Positions 36,637-46,249 are shown, counted from the first letter of the stretch. The stretch: 64,000 bases of DNA from CAYSUS01 sp964434165 (GCA_964434165.1 CAYSUS010000033.1:7079-71078); one strand, 5' to 3'. Translations and numbers: made by a program. The notes: generated from the letters alone by a model not told the origin.

Positions 36637-38136
36637 CTACTTCCCAGAGGGATCGTCTTCCACCTGAAGCAGATAGCCTCTGCCCTTCAGTGACCGCACC
36701 ACTTCGAGCACCGAGGAGGCGACCCGCTCCGGCGGCACGCCGTGGTCGGCCGCCATCAACTCGATCAGCTCCCGCAGCGTCATGCGGCCGTCGCAGCGGG
36801 CGACCAGGCCAAGCACGTTGCCGTCGAGCTCCGCCGAGTGCTGCACGCCCCCGCCCAGATACAGCTTGCTCTCGGCGACCGCCAGGCCGTGGTCGGTCAT
36901 CGCGTGGTACTGCTCGATCCGCACGTTGGGCGCAAGCCGGAAGCGGACGTCGAGCATGACCGCAGGATCGGGGTCCGCCTCCAGGGCGTCCTGGCACGCG
37001 AAGCTCCTCCGCACCGCCTCGCTGCACGGACCCACGATCCGGCGCGGGAAGTCCTCGATGCGAATCCAGTTTGAGCCGCCCTGCCGCCGGCGCATGGTTA
37101 CCAAGATGTAGCTGACCGCCTCGATCCCTTCGGCGTCGAAGTAATCCATCCACTGATCGTAGAGCCTGATCACCTCGTCCGATTCCTGCGATTCGGTGCT
37201 GATGATCCAAGCCATCGCGTACTCGGAGGCGTCGGTCGTGTGCGTCAGCCAGACCACCACGTCGCAGCCCACGCCGTCGAACCACTCCCGCAACCCATCT
37301 TGCCAGGACTGTCCCTTCTGATGGGCACAGTTGCAGTTCATCTGGCAGTAGCCGCCTTCTTCCAGGTGGGCCGCGGCCTCGCGGGCCAGCCTGCGGCAGA
37401 ACTCGTCGCCCCGCATGCCGCTGTCGCGGAACAGGAGGCGCCTGGTCGGGGCGATGACGAATGGCGGGTTGCACACGATCAGGTCGAATCGCTGGCCTGC
37501 GACCGGCTCCAGCCAGTCGCCCTGGAGCCACTCCACGTTGTCCACGCCGTTGAGGCTGGCGTTGAAGCGGCCGAACTCCAGGGCCCGGGGGCTGATGTCG
37601 GTGGCCACGACATGCTGGCTGAACTCGGCGGCCACGCAGGTCAGGGCCCCACCCCCGGTCCCCAGGTCGAGCGTCCGCCGCGCCGCACCGTCGATCATCG
37701 CGTGGGCAAGCTTCAGCGTGGTCGCCCCGGGAGGCACGACGAAGTCGCCCGGAGCCTGGACCGCTCCGACACGCAACTTGTCTCCCGCGAACAGGCGGTC
37801 CAAAGCGGGCAGGAGCTTGACCTGCGGCACGACGTCTCCCTCGGGCGTGGGGGGTGCCACGAGGCCCGCCTCGATCCAGTCCTCCAACGTCATGGGCGCC
37901 AGGGCACGCCGGACGGCCTCCTCGGGGGCCGCGACCTCCAAGTGGAACAGCCGCAGGAGCGTCTCGTGCGGCGAAAGCCCGCGCGTCCTGTGGAGCCACG
38001 GGGGCATTTCGACCCCGGGCGTCGAAAGAAGCGTGTCCCAGCGGAGCGTCTTGAGGATTGCCTGTTCGGTGTAGTCAGCCCGGGCAAGGACGTCGCGGAC
38101 TTGAGCGTAGGCGGAGGGATCGGGGAAACTAGGCAT
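36637..38136 (-). CDS. SAM-dependent methyltransferase (PrmC/RsmC-like)
   Basis: A 499-residue class I methyltransferase. A helical N-terminal domain (about 1-110, with LHRTRGLSPHETLLRLF) precedes the SAM-binding fold: DLGTGGG at 157-163, ATDISPRALE and NPPF at 223-226, as in enzymes that methylate nitrogen of glutamine or bases. The C-terminal third (about 380-499) looks like a separate helical, winged-helix-like domain (MTLRELIELM). Substrate unknown. Placed in the T6SS cargo block, 16 bases from the next gene, it could be housekeeping by insertion or act on T6SS proteins. Start at 38136 matches MPSFPDPSAY. Confidence 0.75.
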   Translation of the reverse strand: MPSFPDPSAYAQVRDVLARADYTEQAILKTLRWDTLLSTPGVEMPPWLHRTRGLSPHETLLRLFHLEVAAPEEAVRRALAPMTLEDWIEAGLVAPPTPEGDVVPQVKLLPALDRLFAGDKLRVGAVQAPGDFVVPPGATTLKLAHAMIDGAARRTLDLGTGGGALTCVAAEFSQHVVATDISPRALEFGRFNASLNGVDNVEWLQGDWLEPVAGQRFDLIVCNPPFVIAPTRRLLFRDSGMRGDEFCRRLAREAAAHLEEGGYCQMNCNCAHQKGQSWQDGLREWFDGVGCDVVVWLTHTTDASEYAMAWIISTESQESDEVIRLYDQWMDYFDAEGIEAVSYILVTMRRRQGGSNWIRIEDFPRRIVGPCSEAVRRSFACQDALEADPDPAVMLDVRFRLAPNVRIEQYHAMTDHGLAVAESKLYLGGGVQHSAELDGNVLGLVARCDGRMTLRELIELMAADHGVPPERVASSVLEVVRSLKGRGYLLQVEDDPSGK

Positions 38137-38152
38137 AGGGCTGCCAACTCGA

Positions 38153-38983
38153 TCAGGAGATGACGTGGGAGACGGTTTCGTAGAGTGAAAGCGTGGGATT
38201 GGAGAACGGGGAAACGGGCTGCGAGGATATGGCCCGTATCCGCGTCCGCTGGACATACGCAAGCCTGTCAAGGGAGGCGAAGTTCACCGCGTTTCCCGGG
38301 CTGGGGTCGTAGATGTGCCAGCGACCTTGGGGGGCCAGGGGGAGGACGCTCACGTAATGCCCGCTGCCGCCACGAAGCAGCAACATGACTCCCCGGCCGG
38401 GCCGCAGTCGGCGTTGGACCGCATCGCAGAACGACTGTGCAGTCAGCGCCGGACTCACGAATGTCGCGATGGGCGCGGCCTGGCACCTCAGGCCGAGGTG
38501 AGCCAGGAAGCGGACCATGGTGTTGAAATGGGTGGTCAACTGCGATTGAGACCGTCCGTGGGCCGTATTAAACGCGGCCCGCGCCCTACGAACGCTTTCG
38601 CCCGTGGTTCGCCACCGCTCCAGGTCTCGCGGGAAATCGTGCGCAAGCTTCAGCGCATACGCGCAGAAGTAGCCGCAATCTACAGTCCGAGTTCCCTGGT
38701 TCAGTTGGCGAAGATGGATCAGTCCTGCAAGATGGTCGGCCGAGAAGACGACTCGTTCTACGCGAGGCCTGCCATCATTGAAGAGGACTGCGCGCACATA
38801 CGCTTCGCCAGGACCGGGCCTCCTACTGTTGACAAGCGTCCAAAGGCTGCGCAAGGCAGGCGTGTCGGGAGCGAGGGTCGCGACTCGGCTCCGGCTCACG
38901 TCCCCACCAAGCTGCTCCCGAATCGCCGCCAAGAATGCCGGGAAATCGGCTCCGACCGGCACATCGTAGAACTCGACGCGCAT
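38153..38983 (-). CDS. Papain-fold-like (C39/C58-type) putative cysteine protease, T6SS cargo candidate
   Basis: A 276-residue protein. The segment TVDCGYFCAYALK (C103, also C107) resembles the start helix of papain-fold peptidases, and GSGHYVSV (H209) followed by WHIYDPSPG (D226) provides the His and Asp in the expected order. These suggest a cysteine protease or related transglutaminase-like enzyme, with no signal peptide. Neighbours are a metalloprotease-like gene and the methyltransferase, in the T6SS cargo block. Start at 38983 (MRVEFYDV) follows GGGAAG; a TTG start at 39106 would add 41 residues. No family match can be confirmed here. Confidence 0.55.
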   Translation of the reverse strand: MRVEFYDVPVGADFPAFLAAIREQLGGDVSRSRVATLAPDTPALRSLWTLVNSRRPGPGEAYVRAVLFNDGRPRVERVVFSADHLAGLIHLRQLNQGTRTVDCGYFCAYALKLAHDFPRDLERWRTTGESVRRARAAFNTAHGRSQSQLTTHFNTMVRFLAHLGLRCQAAPIATFVSPALTAQSFCDAVQRRLRPGRGVMLLLRGGSGHYVSVLPLAPQGRWHIYDPSPGNAVNFASLDRLAYVQRTRIRAISSQPVSPFSNPTLSLYETVSHVIS

Positions 38984-39205
38984 GATGCTACTTCCCGGTT
39001 TGGCCAAGGCGCGACGCAGGTCCCGATCGCTATCGAGAACCTCCCGCGTGGACTTGGGGACGCTCACAAGCTGTCGTCGTGCGAGCCCTTGGGGGCTTGC
39101 AGACAATTTCGTCTCGCTACCGGGATTATCGTGACTTGTCCATGAATGTTGCTAGCGGGGGCGATGGAAAAACACGTGCCCCGGTGGGGGTCAGTGCGCC
39201 TCATG

Positions 39206-39964
39206 TCACTGGAACCACTCGCTTCCTCGATCGCGGATGCACTCCCGCTGCGCGTCGCTCAATTCCCGGCCACGGCGCTGGTTTCCGCTCCAATGCATCA
39301 AGTTGTCGCGCCCCGCGCACTGGCACACCAGTCGGTGTTGGTCGGGACGCGAGCAATGGGAGATCCGCATGAGGAGATGGCCGAGTTCGTGGGCGAGCGT
39401 ATCGTCGCGGGCGTGCTGGGCGATGAAGATCCCCTCCACACCCTCCACTCGGCTGTAGAAAGGCGCGAATACCGTCTCCCCCGTGGCCTGCGAGGGCGAG
39501 CTGATCCCGGGCACCCAGTAGGTGCAGACCTCGCCGGGCACGCGGTTCTGCCCGAGGATGGCTCGGGCCTCGCTGCTTATAATCCCCTCGCCGACGCGGC
39601 GGGCCTGGATCGAGGCGATATAGGCAAAGTACTCCTGCTGGAGATAGTGGGGAGCATAGATATTGAGCCTCTTCAATCGCTGGTACTCGCGGATTCCCGC
39701 CAGATCGTGATCTTCCAAGGTGTCCTTGAATCGGCTGGGATGTCCCGCCTGGAGCATGACGTCGGTTGTCAGCAGGCGCAGGCTGGTACGGATCGGCAGG
39801 TCGCGCCGGTTGCTCAGCCTCACCCGGACCCGCGCTCGACGAAAGGCGCGTCGCGCCACGCGCATCGAGTCGTGGATGAGCGAGTCCCATTGGGACGCGA
39901 AAGCCGTGCCCGGGGGAGGATTCTCAACGTTGAGCGTCGTCACTCGAATCAGGACCGTGCGCAT
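39206..39964 (-). CDS. Putative zinc metalloprotease, T6SS cargo candidate
   Basis: A 252-residue protein with a gluzincin/metzincin-like active site: HELGH (H192, E193, H196) within DDTLAHELGHLLMRISHC, a further His at 203, and NLMHWSG (221-227), which resembles the metzincin Met-turn. His203 is one residue later than the classical HExxHxxGxxH spacing, so the fold is unsure. No signal peptide is seen. It follows clpV by 48 bases on the same strand, and precedes the papain-fold-like gene. An effector that degrades targets in recipient cells is a reasonable guess (inference). Confidence 0.65.
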   Translation of the reverse strand: MRTVLIRVTTLNVENPPPGTAFASQWDSLIHDSMRVARRAFRRARVRVRLSNRRDLPIRTSLRLLTTDVMLQAGHPSRFKDTLEDHDLAGIREYQRLKRLNIYAPHYLQQEYFAYIASIQARRVGEGIISSEARAILGQNRVPGEVCTYWVPGISSPSQATGETVFAPFYSRVEGVEGIFIAQHARDDTLAHELGHLLMRISHCSRPDQHRLVCQCAGRDNLMHWSGNQRRGRELSDAQRECIRDRGSEWFQ

Positions 39965-40012
39965 GGTCGGCTCCCCGCGTCACGTGGGGTCCAAGGCACC
40001 TCCCAGGAGACC

Positions 40013-42748
40013 TCAAGAGAACGCGTACTGAAACGCCCCGTCCTCGCCCACCGAGACCCGAACCGCGGCGATCTCCTGGTCCTCCGCCATGCGGGCGAGG
40101 AACTCGGCCGAAAGCTCGGGCAGCAGCGTGCGCGTCAGGATGTGATCCACGTTGCGGGCGCCGCTCTCGACCTCCGTGCACCGCGAGGCTACGTGCGCGA
40201 CCAGTTCCGGGTCGTAGGTGAACTCGGCCCAGTGGTTCTCGCGCACCCGCCGCGCGATCCGATCGAGCTGCAAGACGACAATCTTGCGCATCACTTCGTC
40301 CGACAGCGCGAAGTAGGGAACCAGCGTCACGCGGCCGAGGAACGCGGGCTTGAACGTATTCAGCAGCTCGGGGTGCAGGGCCTCGGCCAGGGCCGTGGCG
40401 TCGGGCCGGGTCTCGGGATCGGCGCACAGCTTCATGATCAGGTCCGTGCCCGCGTTGGAGGTCATGAGGATGACCGTGTTCTTGAAGTCGATGTCACGGC
40501 CCTCGCCGTCGCGGAGCGTCCCTTTGTCGAAGACCTGGTAGAAGATGTCCTGTACGCCCGGGTGGGCCTTTTCCATTTCGTCCAGGAGGACCACGCTGTA
40601 GGGCCGGCGGCGCACGGCCTCGGTCAGCACGCCTCCCTCGCCGTAGCCCACGTAGCCGGGCGGGGAGCCCATCAAGAGCGAGACCTTGTGCTCCTCCTTG
40701 AACTCCGACATGTTGATGACCGTCATGTTCTGGTCGCCGCCGTAGAGCAGCTCGGCCAGGGTGATCGCCGTCTCGGTCTTGCCCACGCCGCTGGGGCCGA
40801 CCAGGAGGAACACGCCGATCGGGCGGCGCGGGTCGGTGAGGTTCGCCCTCGCGGTGCGGATCCGCTGCCCGATGGCCTCCAGGGCGTGCGACTGCCCCAC
40901 AATCCGCTCCTCCATCCGCTCCTTGAGCCCCAGCACGGTGCGGATCTCGTCGGTGACCATGCGCCCGACCGGGATCCCGGTCCAGCCGGCCACGACCGCG
41001 GCCACGGCCTGGGAATCGACGCACGCGCGCAGCAGCGGCGTCTCTCCCTGGAGGTCCTCAAGCTGGGCGTAGAGCGACGCCAATTCCGCGCGGAGGGCCG
41101 CGCGCTGTTCGTCGGTGAGCGTCTCGGCCGCGCCTTGCGGCTCCGCCGCGGTGTCGGGCGCTGGGGCTTGCGTCTTCTTCTCCCCGGGCGATTCGGCGGG
41201 CGCGGCGGCCTGGGGCTCCCCCTCGAGCTGCCCGCGGAGCCGGCGGATCTGTTGGACCAGCTCCCGCTCCTGCTCCCACTGCTTCTCCAGGGTCTCCAGC
41301 CGCTGTTCGGCCTCGGTCCTGGCGGCCTTCAGCTCGTCGAGCCGTTGCTGGTTGTCAGCGCCGGCGAGGTACTCGCGGTGCAGGATGTCGATCGCCGTGG
41401 TGAGCTGCTGGATGCGGCGGCGCCCGTCCTCCACGGCCGGCGGCACGGCCGACTGGCTCATGGCCACGCGCGCGGCCGCCGTGTCGAGCAGGCTGACGGC
41501 CTTGTCCGGAAGCTGCCGGCCGGAGATGTAGCGGTGCGAGAGCTTCACCGCGTCGGTTACCCCTTCGTCGAGGATGCGGACCTTGTGGTGCTTCTCCAGC
41601 GTGCCCACCAGCCCCTGCATCATCTGAATGGCGGCCTGCTCGTCCGGCTCCTCGACCTTGACCACCTGGAACCGCCGGGCCAGCGCGGCATCCTTCTCGA
41701 CGTACTTCTTGTACTCCGCCCAGGTGGTGGCCGCCACGGTGCGCAGCTCGCCCCGGGCCAGGGCGGGCTTGAGGAGGTTGGCCGCGTCGCCCTGCCCTGC
41801 CTGGCCGCCCGCGCCGATGAGCGTGTGGGCCTCGTCGATGAACAGGATCACCGGGCTCGGGGCGGCCTTGACCTCCTCGATGACCGTCTTCAGCCGGTTC
41901 TCGAACTCGCCCTTGATGCCCGCGCCCGCCTGGAGGAGACCCAGGTCCAAGGTCTTCAGGGAAACGTTCTCCAGCGCCGGGGGCACGTCCTTGGCGGCGA
42001 TCCGCAAGGCGAAGCCCTCGGCCACCGCGGTCTTGCCCACGCCGGCCTCGCCCGTGAGGATCGGGTTGTTCTGGCGGCGTCGCGTGAGGATGTCGATGAC
42101 CTGGCGGATCTCCGAATCCCGTCCGAGGACCGGATCGATTTCGCCGCGCCTGGCTCGCTCAGTCAGGTCGATCGTGAACTGATCGAGGGCCGGCGATTTC
42201 GAGGGGCCGGCGGGCCCGACCGCGGGGCCGCCCGACGGCGCCCCGGGGGGCTTCGCGGCGGGGCCCTCCGTTTCGTTGGAGTTGGCCGCGATGTTGCCGA
42301 GGTCCCGCTTCAGGGCTTCCGGCGAGATCTTTGCGAGCTCCGAGGAGGCGTCGGCCGCGGCCCTGACCAGGGAGTCGTCCGAAAGCAAGGCGCACAGCAG
42401 GTGCCCGGAACGCACTTGCGGGGCCCCGAAATCGACGGACGCGGCGACCCAGGCCTCGCGGATCAAGGTGACCACGTTGGGTGACAGCCCGGGCGCCCGG
42501 GCATTGCCCGTCTTCAGCCGATCGATGGTCCGCGTGAGGTCCTGGCTGATCCGGGCCACGTCGATCTCGAAATGGCGGAGGATGGCGGCCAGGTCCGTGC
42601 CGGGCCGCTCGATCAGGCGGGTAAGCCAGTGCTCGATCTCCACGTTGTAGTTGGAACGGGAGAGGCAGAGCCCGGCGGCCGCCTCCAGCGAGCTGCGGCA
42701 GGTTTCGTTGAGCTTGCCCACGAGGGCCTTCAGGTTGACGGGGACCAT
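40013..42748 (-). CDS. clpV: T6SS sheath-recycling ATPase ClpV
   Basis: A 911-residue Hsp100/Clp ATPase (TssH) that disassembles the contracted TssB/C sheath in the cytoplasm. The N-domain is at about 1-155 (MVPVNLKALVGKLNE, NYNVEIEHWL), and a Pro/Gly-rich linker follows. D1 has Walker A GEAGVGKT (233-240) and Walker B LFIDEAHTLIGAGG. A coiled-coil insert (about 470-590) is extended and Gln/Pro-rich. D2 has GPSGVGKT (about 650) and VVLLDEMEKAHP. The NVEIEH and GAGG features mark ClpV rather than ClpB. Its start overlaps the tssG stop. Confidence 0.96.
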   Translation of the reverse strand: MVPVNLKALVGKLNETCRSSLEAAAGLCLSRSNYNVEIEHWLTRLIERPGTDLAAILRHFEIDVARISQDLTRTIDRLKTGNARAPGLSPNVVTLIREAWVAASVDFGAPQVRSGHLLCALLSDDSLVRAAADASSELAKISPEALKRDLGNIAANSNETEGPAAKPPGAPSGGPAVGPAGPSKSPALDQFTIDLTERARRGEIDPVLGRDSEIRQVIDILTRRRQNNPILTGEAGVGKTAVAEGFALRIAAKDVPPALENVSLKTLDLGLLQAGAGIKGEFENRLKTVIEEVKAAPSPVILFIDEAHTLIGAGGQAGQGDAANLLKPALARGELRTVAATTWAEYKKYVEKDAALARRFQVVKVEEPDEQAAIQMMQGLVGTLEKHHKVRILDEGVTDAVKLSHRYISGRQLPDKAVSLLDTAAARVAMSQSAVPPAVEDGRRRIQQLTTAIDILHREYLAGADNQQRLDELKAARTEAEQRLETLEKQWEQERELVQQIRRLRGQLEGEPQAAAPAESPGEKKTQAPAPDTAAEPQGAAETLTDEQRAALRAELASLYAQLEDLQGETPLLRACVDSQAVAAVVAGWTGIPVGRMVTDEIRTVLGLKERMEERIVGQSHALEAIGQRIRTARANLTDPRRPIGVFLLVGPSGVGKTETAITLAELLYGGDQNMTVINMSEFKEEHKVSLLMGSPPGYVGYGEGGVLTEAVRRRPYSVVLLDEMEKAHPGVQDIFYQVFDKGTLRDGEGRDIDFKNTVILMTSNAGTDLIMKLCADPETRPDATALAEALHPELLNTFKPAFLGRVTLVPYFALSDEVMRKIVVLQLDRIARRVRENHWAEFTYDPELVAHVASRCTEVESGARNVDHILTRTLLPELSAEFLARMAEDQEIAAVRVSVGEDGAFQYAFS

Positions 42749-43956
42749 GGCGAACCTTCCAGGGTGAAAACGGCATCGTCAACGTCGCTGTCGGGCGGGC
42801 GGCTCTGAATCCAGCTATTCCATCCCAACCGCGATCCGTGGCCGTCGCCCGCACCTCCGAGTACGCACCGCGGCACGTCCTCGCCGCGGAGGACCGGCTG
42901 CACGTCGAAGTCGTACTGCGGCCCTACGTAGGTGCGGGTCAACTGGCAAAGCGGGAGGAGCACGTCGCCGGCGGGAAAGAACCGGCAGAACTGGGCGTAA
43001 TCGACCGGGCCGACGCGGAGCCGGAACCTGCCCTCCACGTCCCACACCCGCTCGCCCAGGATCACGCTGCTGCCGAGCGAGTTGTTCCGCGCGCGGCCGT
43101 CTCGGGGGCCGGGCAGGGACGACTGATCGTCGTGGTCGAGGTAGAGCCACTGCCCCTGGAACTGCTCCACGCGCACAGCGAGGCCAAAGCGGTCGGCGAT
43201 GATCTGCTCCAGGCTGACGGCCGAGGGCGGTCGCCGCGCGAACTGGCCCGCGTAATACAGAAGCGCCTGATCGTCGAAGGCCATGCGCCCGCGCAGCCCG
43301 TCGGTGCCGAACCCGAGGAAGCAATACAGGCCCCAGGTGAACAGGTCGGGTTTCTCCCCGGCCTCCCGCAGCGGCCGCTGTTCGTATCCGACCGGGAAGC
43401 GGTACTTCTCCCACGCACGGTAGAACAGCGAGAGCGTGCGGTGATGGAACAGGTCGAGGAAGTCGCGGAGGGCGAAGTCCTTCATCCGCGTACGCTCGAT
43501 GAGCATCGCCGTGTAATGGCGCGGAAGCGCGCCGCTCGGACCGACGAGGCCCAGGCAGTGGACCTCCATCTCCAGAGGCGGTGTTGGACGCCGGGCCTCG
43601 GCGCCGGCTTCGACCTGGCGCACGCGGCGGATCTCGCCGGCCGGGAAGCTCAGCGACGTCGAGGCCCGACACCGCACGGCCTCGCGGCCGGGTTCGTAGT
43701 CGTAGCCGATCGGGCGGGCTTCCGCCTCGGACGCGCGGGCCGCGCGCAACGCCGCAAACTGAATAAATCGAATCGCCTGAAAGAACCCGAACTGCGGTCC
43801 CTGGCGGATCAACGCGGTCTGGAGGGCCAACGATCCAGGCGCACGGGCCGGAGGCCGGGAAGCGTCGGGCTCGCTTCGCTTCCCGCGGCGCATTGGCTGC
43901 GGAGCCGCCGGCTCGCGGCTCAAAGCAGGATCTTCTGGCCCGCTCTCGGTGCCCAT
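42730..43956 (-). CDS. tssG: T6SS baseplate subunit TssG
   Basis: A 408-residue TssG (ImpH/VasB), a baseplate wedge component with TssE, TssF and TssK. Family-like features are GFFQAIRFIQFA near the N-terminus, LIERTRMKDFALRDFLDLFHHR and LFYRAWEKYRFP. The start at 43956 is chosen because GGAGAG precedes it and the homologous region begins here; the gene overlaps the end of tssF by 37 bases and the start of clpV by 19 bases, typical of translationally coupled operon genes. Confidence 0.92.
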   Translation of the reverse strand: MGTESGPEDPALSREPAAPQPMRRGKRSEPDASRPPARAPGSLALQTALIRQGPQFGFFQAIRFIQFAALRAARASEAEARPIGYDYEPGREAVRCRASTSLSFPAGEIRRVRQVEAGAEARRPTPPLEMEVHCLGLVGPSGALPRHYTAMLIERTRMKDFALRDFLDLFHHRTLSLFYRAWEKYRFPVGYEQRPLREAGEKPDLFTWGLYCFLGFGTDGLRGRMAFDDQALLYYAGQFARRPPSAVSLEQIIADRFGLAVRVEQFQGQWLYLDHDDQSSLPGPRDGRARNNSLGSSVILGERVWDVEGRFRLRVGPVDYAQFCRFFPAGDVLLPLCQLTRTYVGPQYDFDVQPVLRGEDVPRCVLGGAGDGHGSRLGWNSWIQSRPPDSDVDDAVFTLEGSPWSPST

Positions 43957-45758
43957 CGTTTCAGCTCTCCTTCGCGCCGGTTTGTGGTCGCCACCATCCT
44001 GGAGAACGAGTTGATCGTACAGTACAGGCCGAGGAATCGCTCCAGCACGCTCGCAAACAGGAACACGCCGCATCCGGAGAAACGGTCTTCGTCGAAGTGC
44101 ACGGAGACCTCCAGGCCGCGACAGATCCCGCCCCCCCGATGTCCCGGCGCGCGGCCGACCACGCGCCGGCTCGACACGTTGAGCACGCCCCCAATCATCG
44201 CGCGGGTCTCCGCCGATCCGGCGAAGTCGTAGATCGACAGGATCTCGCGCAGGGCCGACGCGCCATCCGTGTCGTCCACCAGCGAGGCGTGCCCCAGCGC
44301 CAGGTGCGAGATCAGCCTCCACACGGCCCCATGGCGCAGGGCGGGGCGGTACGTCGGCGTGGGGCGGACCAGGCAGCGGACGGCGGAAAGCGGCCCGCCT
44401 TGCGCCAGGTGGAGCTTGAGCTGGCCCTCCGCGTAGGGCAGGCGGCGGGGAAGATCGCGATTCAGGCACGTCGTGTGCACCTGGAGCGTCCAGTCGGCCG
44501 GCGCCGACGGGTTCATCTCCAGATCGACCAGGCTCAAATAGACCTCGGTTCCCTCGTCCGGCTGCCCGCCGGCATGCTGGGCCGGGCGCCGCGAGGCGTG
44601 CCAGAAGGCCGTCTGCGCGGTCCGGTCGGCCGCATGACGGAAGCCGTAGAAAGGCCGGAATTCCCGCTTCTCATCGTCAGGAGACGTCGCCTCGACGCGA
44701 TCGATCGAGAAGACCTCGGTCGAGCGGGGACGCCGCGCGTCGGGCACCACGCGGTACTCGGACTGCGTGTGCCCCACGCGGATGGGCTCGGCGCGCTGGC
44801 TGAAGAGGTTGACGATCGGCGTGCAGCCGAGCTGAAACGTCTCGCGGCTGACGTGCCGCGCCAGCTCCTCGGCGGGTCGGTCGAAATAGACGAACACCTC
44901 CATCGTGCTGCCGAACCGGGAGAGTGACGCGGCGTCGATCCCCGCAAGGTCCACAAACAGGAACTTCTGCGGGAAGGCGAAGAACTCCGTGAGCAGCCGA
45001 TAGCCGAGCATGGATCGGGCGGAATAGGGGAGCATCCCCTCGTCCGGTTCGAACCCGACCGGCCGGAGACAAGCGTGCGAAAGCGCCACCGGCGAGGCGT
45101 CGCCCGGGCCCGTGGCCAGCGAGACCTCGACGGCCCGCGACAGGAGCGTCTCGTACAGCGCATACACGTAGGGCGCCTGCCCCCGCAGGTAGAACCGCAG
45201 GGAGGGGATCTCCAGGCTCGAAAACGGCGCCTCCTGCGAAAGGCTGCGGAATTGCAGGCGAAGCACCGAGGGGGCCTGGTCGCCCCGACGGCATGGGGGC
45301 GCCGCGAAGGGGCGGTCCTGGATCTCGGCCGCCACGAGATCGATCGGCCAGAGCGTGACGGGGTAGGCCGTGCGGAACCGGCATGGCTCGCCCTGAATCG
45401 GATCGGTCTGGACCAGGGACTGGCGCGGGATTTCGTACCCGCCCGAGAGCTTGCCCTCCTGGGGCTGAAGTACGAACTGGGCCACGGACATGGCCGGGAT
45501 GGGCGCGAGGTAGTGCGGATACAGCACGCTCAGCAGCGAATCGCTGATCTCGGGGAAGTCGTCGTCGAGTTTGCGGCGGATCCTGGCGTTCAACAGGGCG
45601 AACGCCTCGATCAGGCGTTCCACGTGCGGGTCCTCGGCCGTGTCGGCGGCGAGGCGCAGCCGTCCGGCGATTTTGGGGTAGGCCTCGGCGAACTCCGCCC
45701 CCATGCGCCGCACAAAGGCCAGCTCGCGGTTGTAGTAGTCGAGCAGCTCGTCGCTCAC
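43920..45758 (-). CDS. tssF: T6SS baseplate subunit TssF
   Basis: A 612-residue TssF (ImpG/VasA), the main wedge protein of the baseplate. The family N-terminus is clear: MSDELLDYYNRELAFVRR followed by AEFAEAYPKIAGRL and EDPHVERLIEAFALLNARI, then SLLSVLYPHYLAPIPAM. FGSTMEVFVYFDRP and LYCTINSFSRM are further typical segments. It overlaps the end of tssE by four bases (ATGA-like coupling) and tssG at its 3' end. No unusual insertions are visible. Confidence 0.95.
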   Translation of the reverse strand: MSDELLDYYNRELAFVRRMGAEFAEAYPKIAGRLRLAADTAEDPHVERLIEAFALLNARIRRKLDDDFPEISDSLLSVLYPHYLAPIPAMSVAQFVLQPQEGKLSGGYEIPRQSLVQTDPIQGEPCRFRTAYPVTLWPIDLVAAEIQDRPFAAPPCRRGDQAPSVLRLQFRSLSQEAPFSSLEIPSLRFYLRGQAPYVYALYETLLSRAVEVSLATGPGDASPVALSHACLRPVGFEPDEGMLPYSARSMLGYRLLTEFFAFPQKFLFVDLAGIDAASLSRFGSTMEVFVYFDRPAEELARHVSRETFQLGCTPIVNLFSQRAEPIRVGHTQSEYRVVPDARRPRSTEVFSIDRVEATSPDDEKREFRPFYGFRHAADRTAQTAFWHASRRPAQHAGGQPDEGTEVYLSLVDLEMNPSAPADWTLQVHTTCLNRDLPRRLPYAEGQLKLHLAQGGPLSAVRCLVRPTPTYRPALRHGAVWRLISHLALGHASLVDDTDGASALREILSIYDFAGSAETRAMIGGVLNVSSRRVVGRAPGHRGGGICRGLEVSVHFDEDRFSGCGVFLFASVLERFLGLYCTINSFSRMVATTNRREGELKRWAPRAGQKILL

Positions 45759-46249
45759 GTGGGGGCTCCTTGAACCGCGATCGTGCCGGTGGCCGGCTCC
45801 ACGGAGGTGTCGAACACGGCCAGCTCCGGGGCGGGCTCGGCCCAGATCATGGCCCGAATCCTGAATCGCAACGTGCGGTCCAGCGGCTCGGCGTTGTCGA
45901 GCAGCTCGACGGCCACGCTCTTGAAACGCGGCTCGAACTGACGGATCGCCTCTTCGATGGTCAACCGCAGTGCCTCGCGAGCGCCCCCGCCAGCGCCTTC
46001 CAGGTCCGTCACGTCCGGCACGCCGTAACTGACCAGCGACCTGCGGAGCTCCGGAAGATCGTCCGGCAACTCGCGGGGCGGGCGGCGCGAGTTGAGAAGG
46101 TTCTCCAGATCGCGCCGCACGCTGTGCTTCAACTCCCGCAGCATCTGGCTGCGCGAGCGGGGCGCTTCGCGGGTCTCGCCCGGGCTGTCGTCCAGCAGCC
46201 GGTCGAGCACCGAGGGGAGCAGCGGCTGGTCAGGTCGCACCCGGGCCAT
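45755..46249 (-). CDS. tssE: T6SS baseplate subunit TssE (gp25-like)
   Basis: A 164-residue TssE with the gp25/lysozyme-like fold that links the baseplate to the sheath. Features are LLPSVLDRLLDD near the start, DLENLLNSRRPP, SYGVPDVTDL and IRQFEPRFKSVAVEL; these match the family order. It lies within the minus-strand sheath-baseplate operon, overlapping the end of tagJ by 20 bases and tssF by four. Confidence 0.9.
   Translation of the reverse strand: MARVRPDQPLLPSVLDRLLDDSPGETREAPRSRSQMLRELKHSVRRDLENLLNSRRPPRELPDDLPELRRSLVSYGVPDVTDLEGAGGGAREALRLTIEEAIRQFEPRFKSVAVELLDNAEPLDRTLRFRIRAMIWAEPAPELAVFDTSVEPATGTIAVQGAPT

Noticed and set aside
39146..42484. Open frame of 1112 codons on the plus strand opposite clpV
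   Set aside because: Very high GC leaves long antisense frames open. Its protein has no recognisable motifs, while the minus strand encodes an intact ClpV with two Walker A sites.
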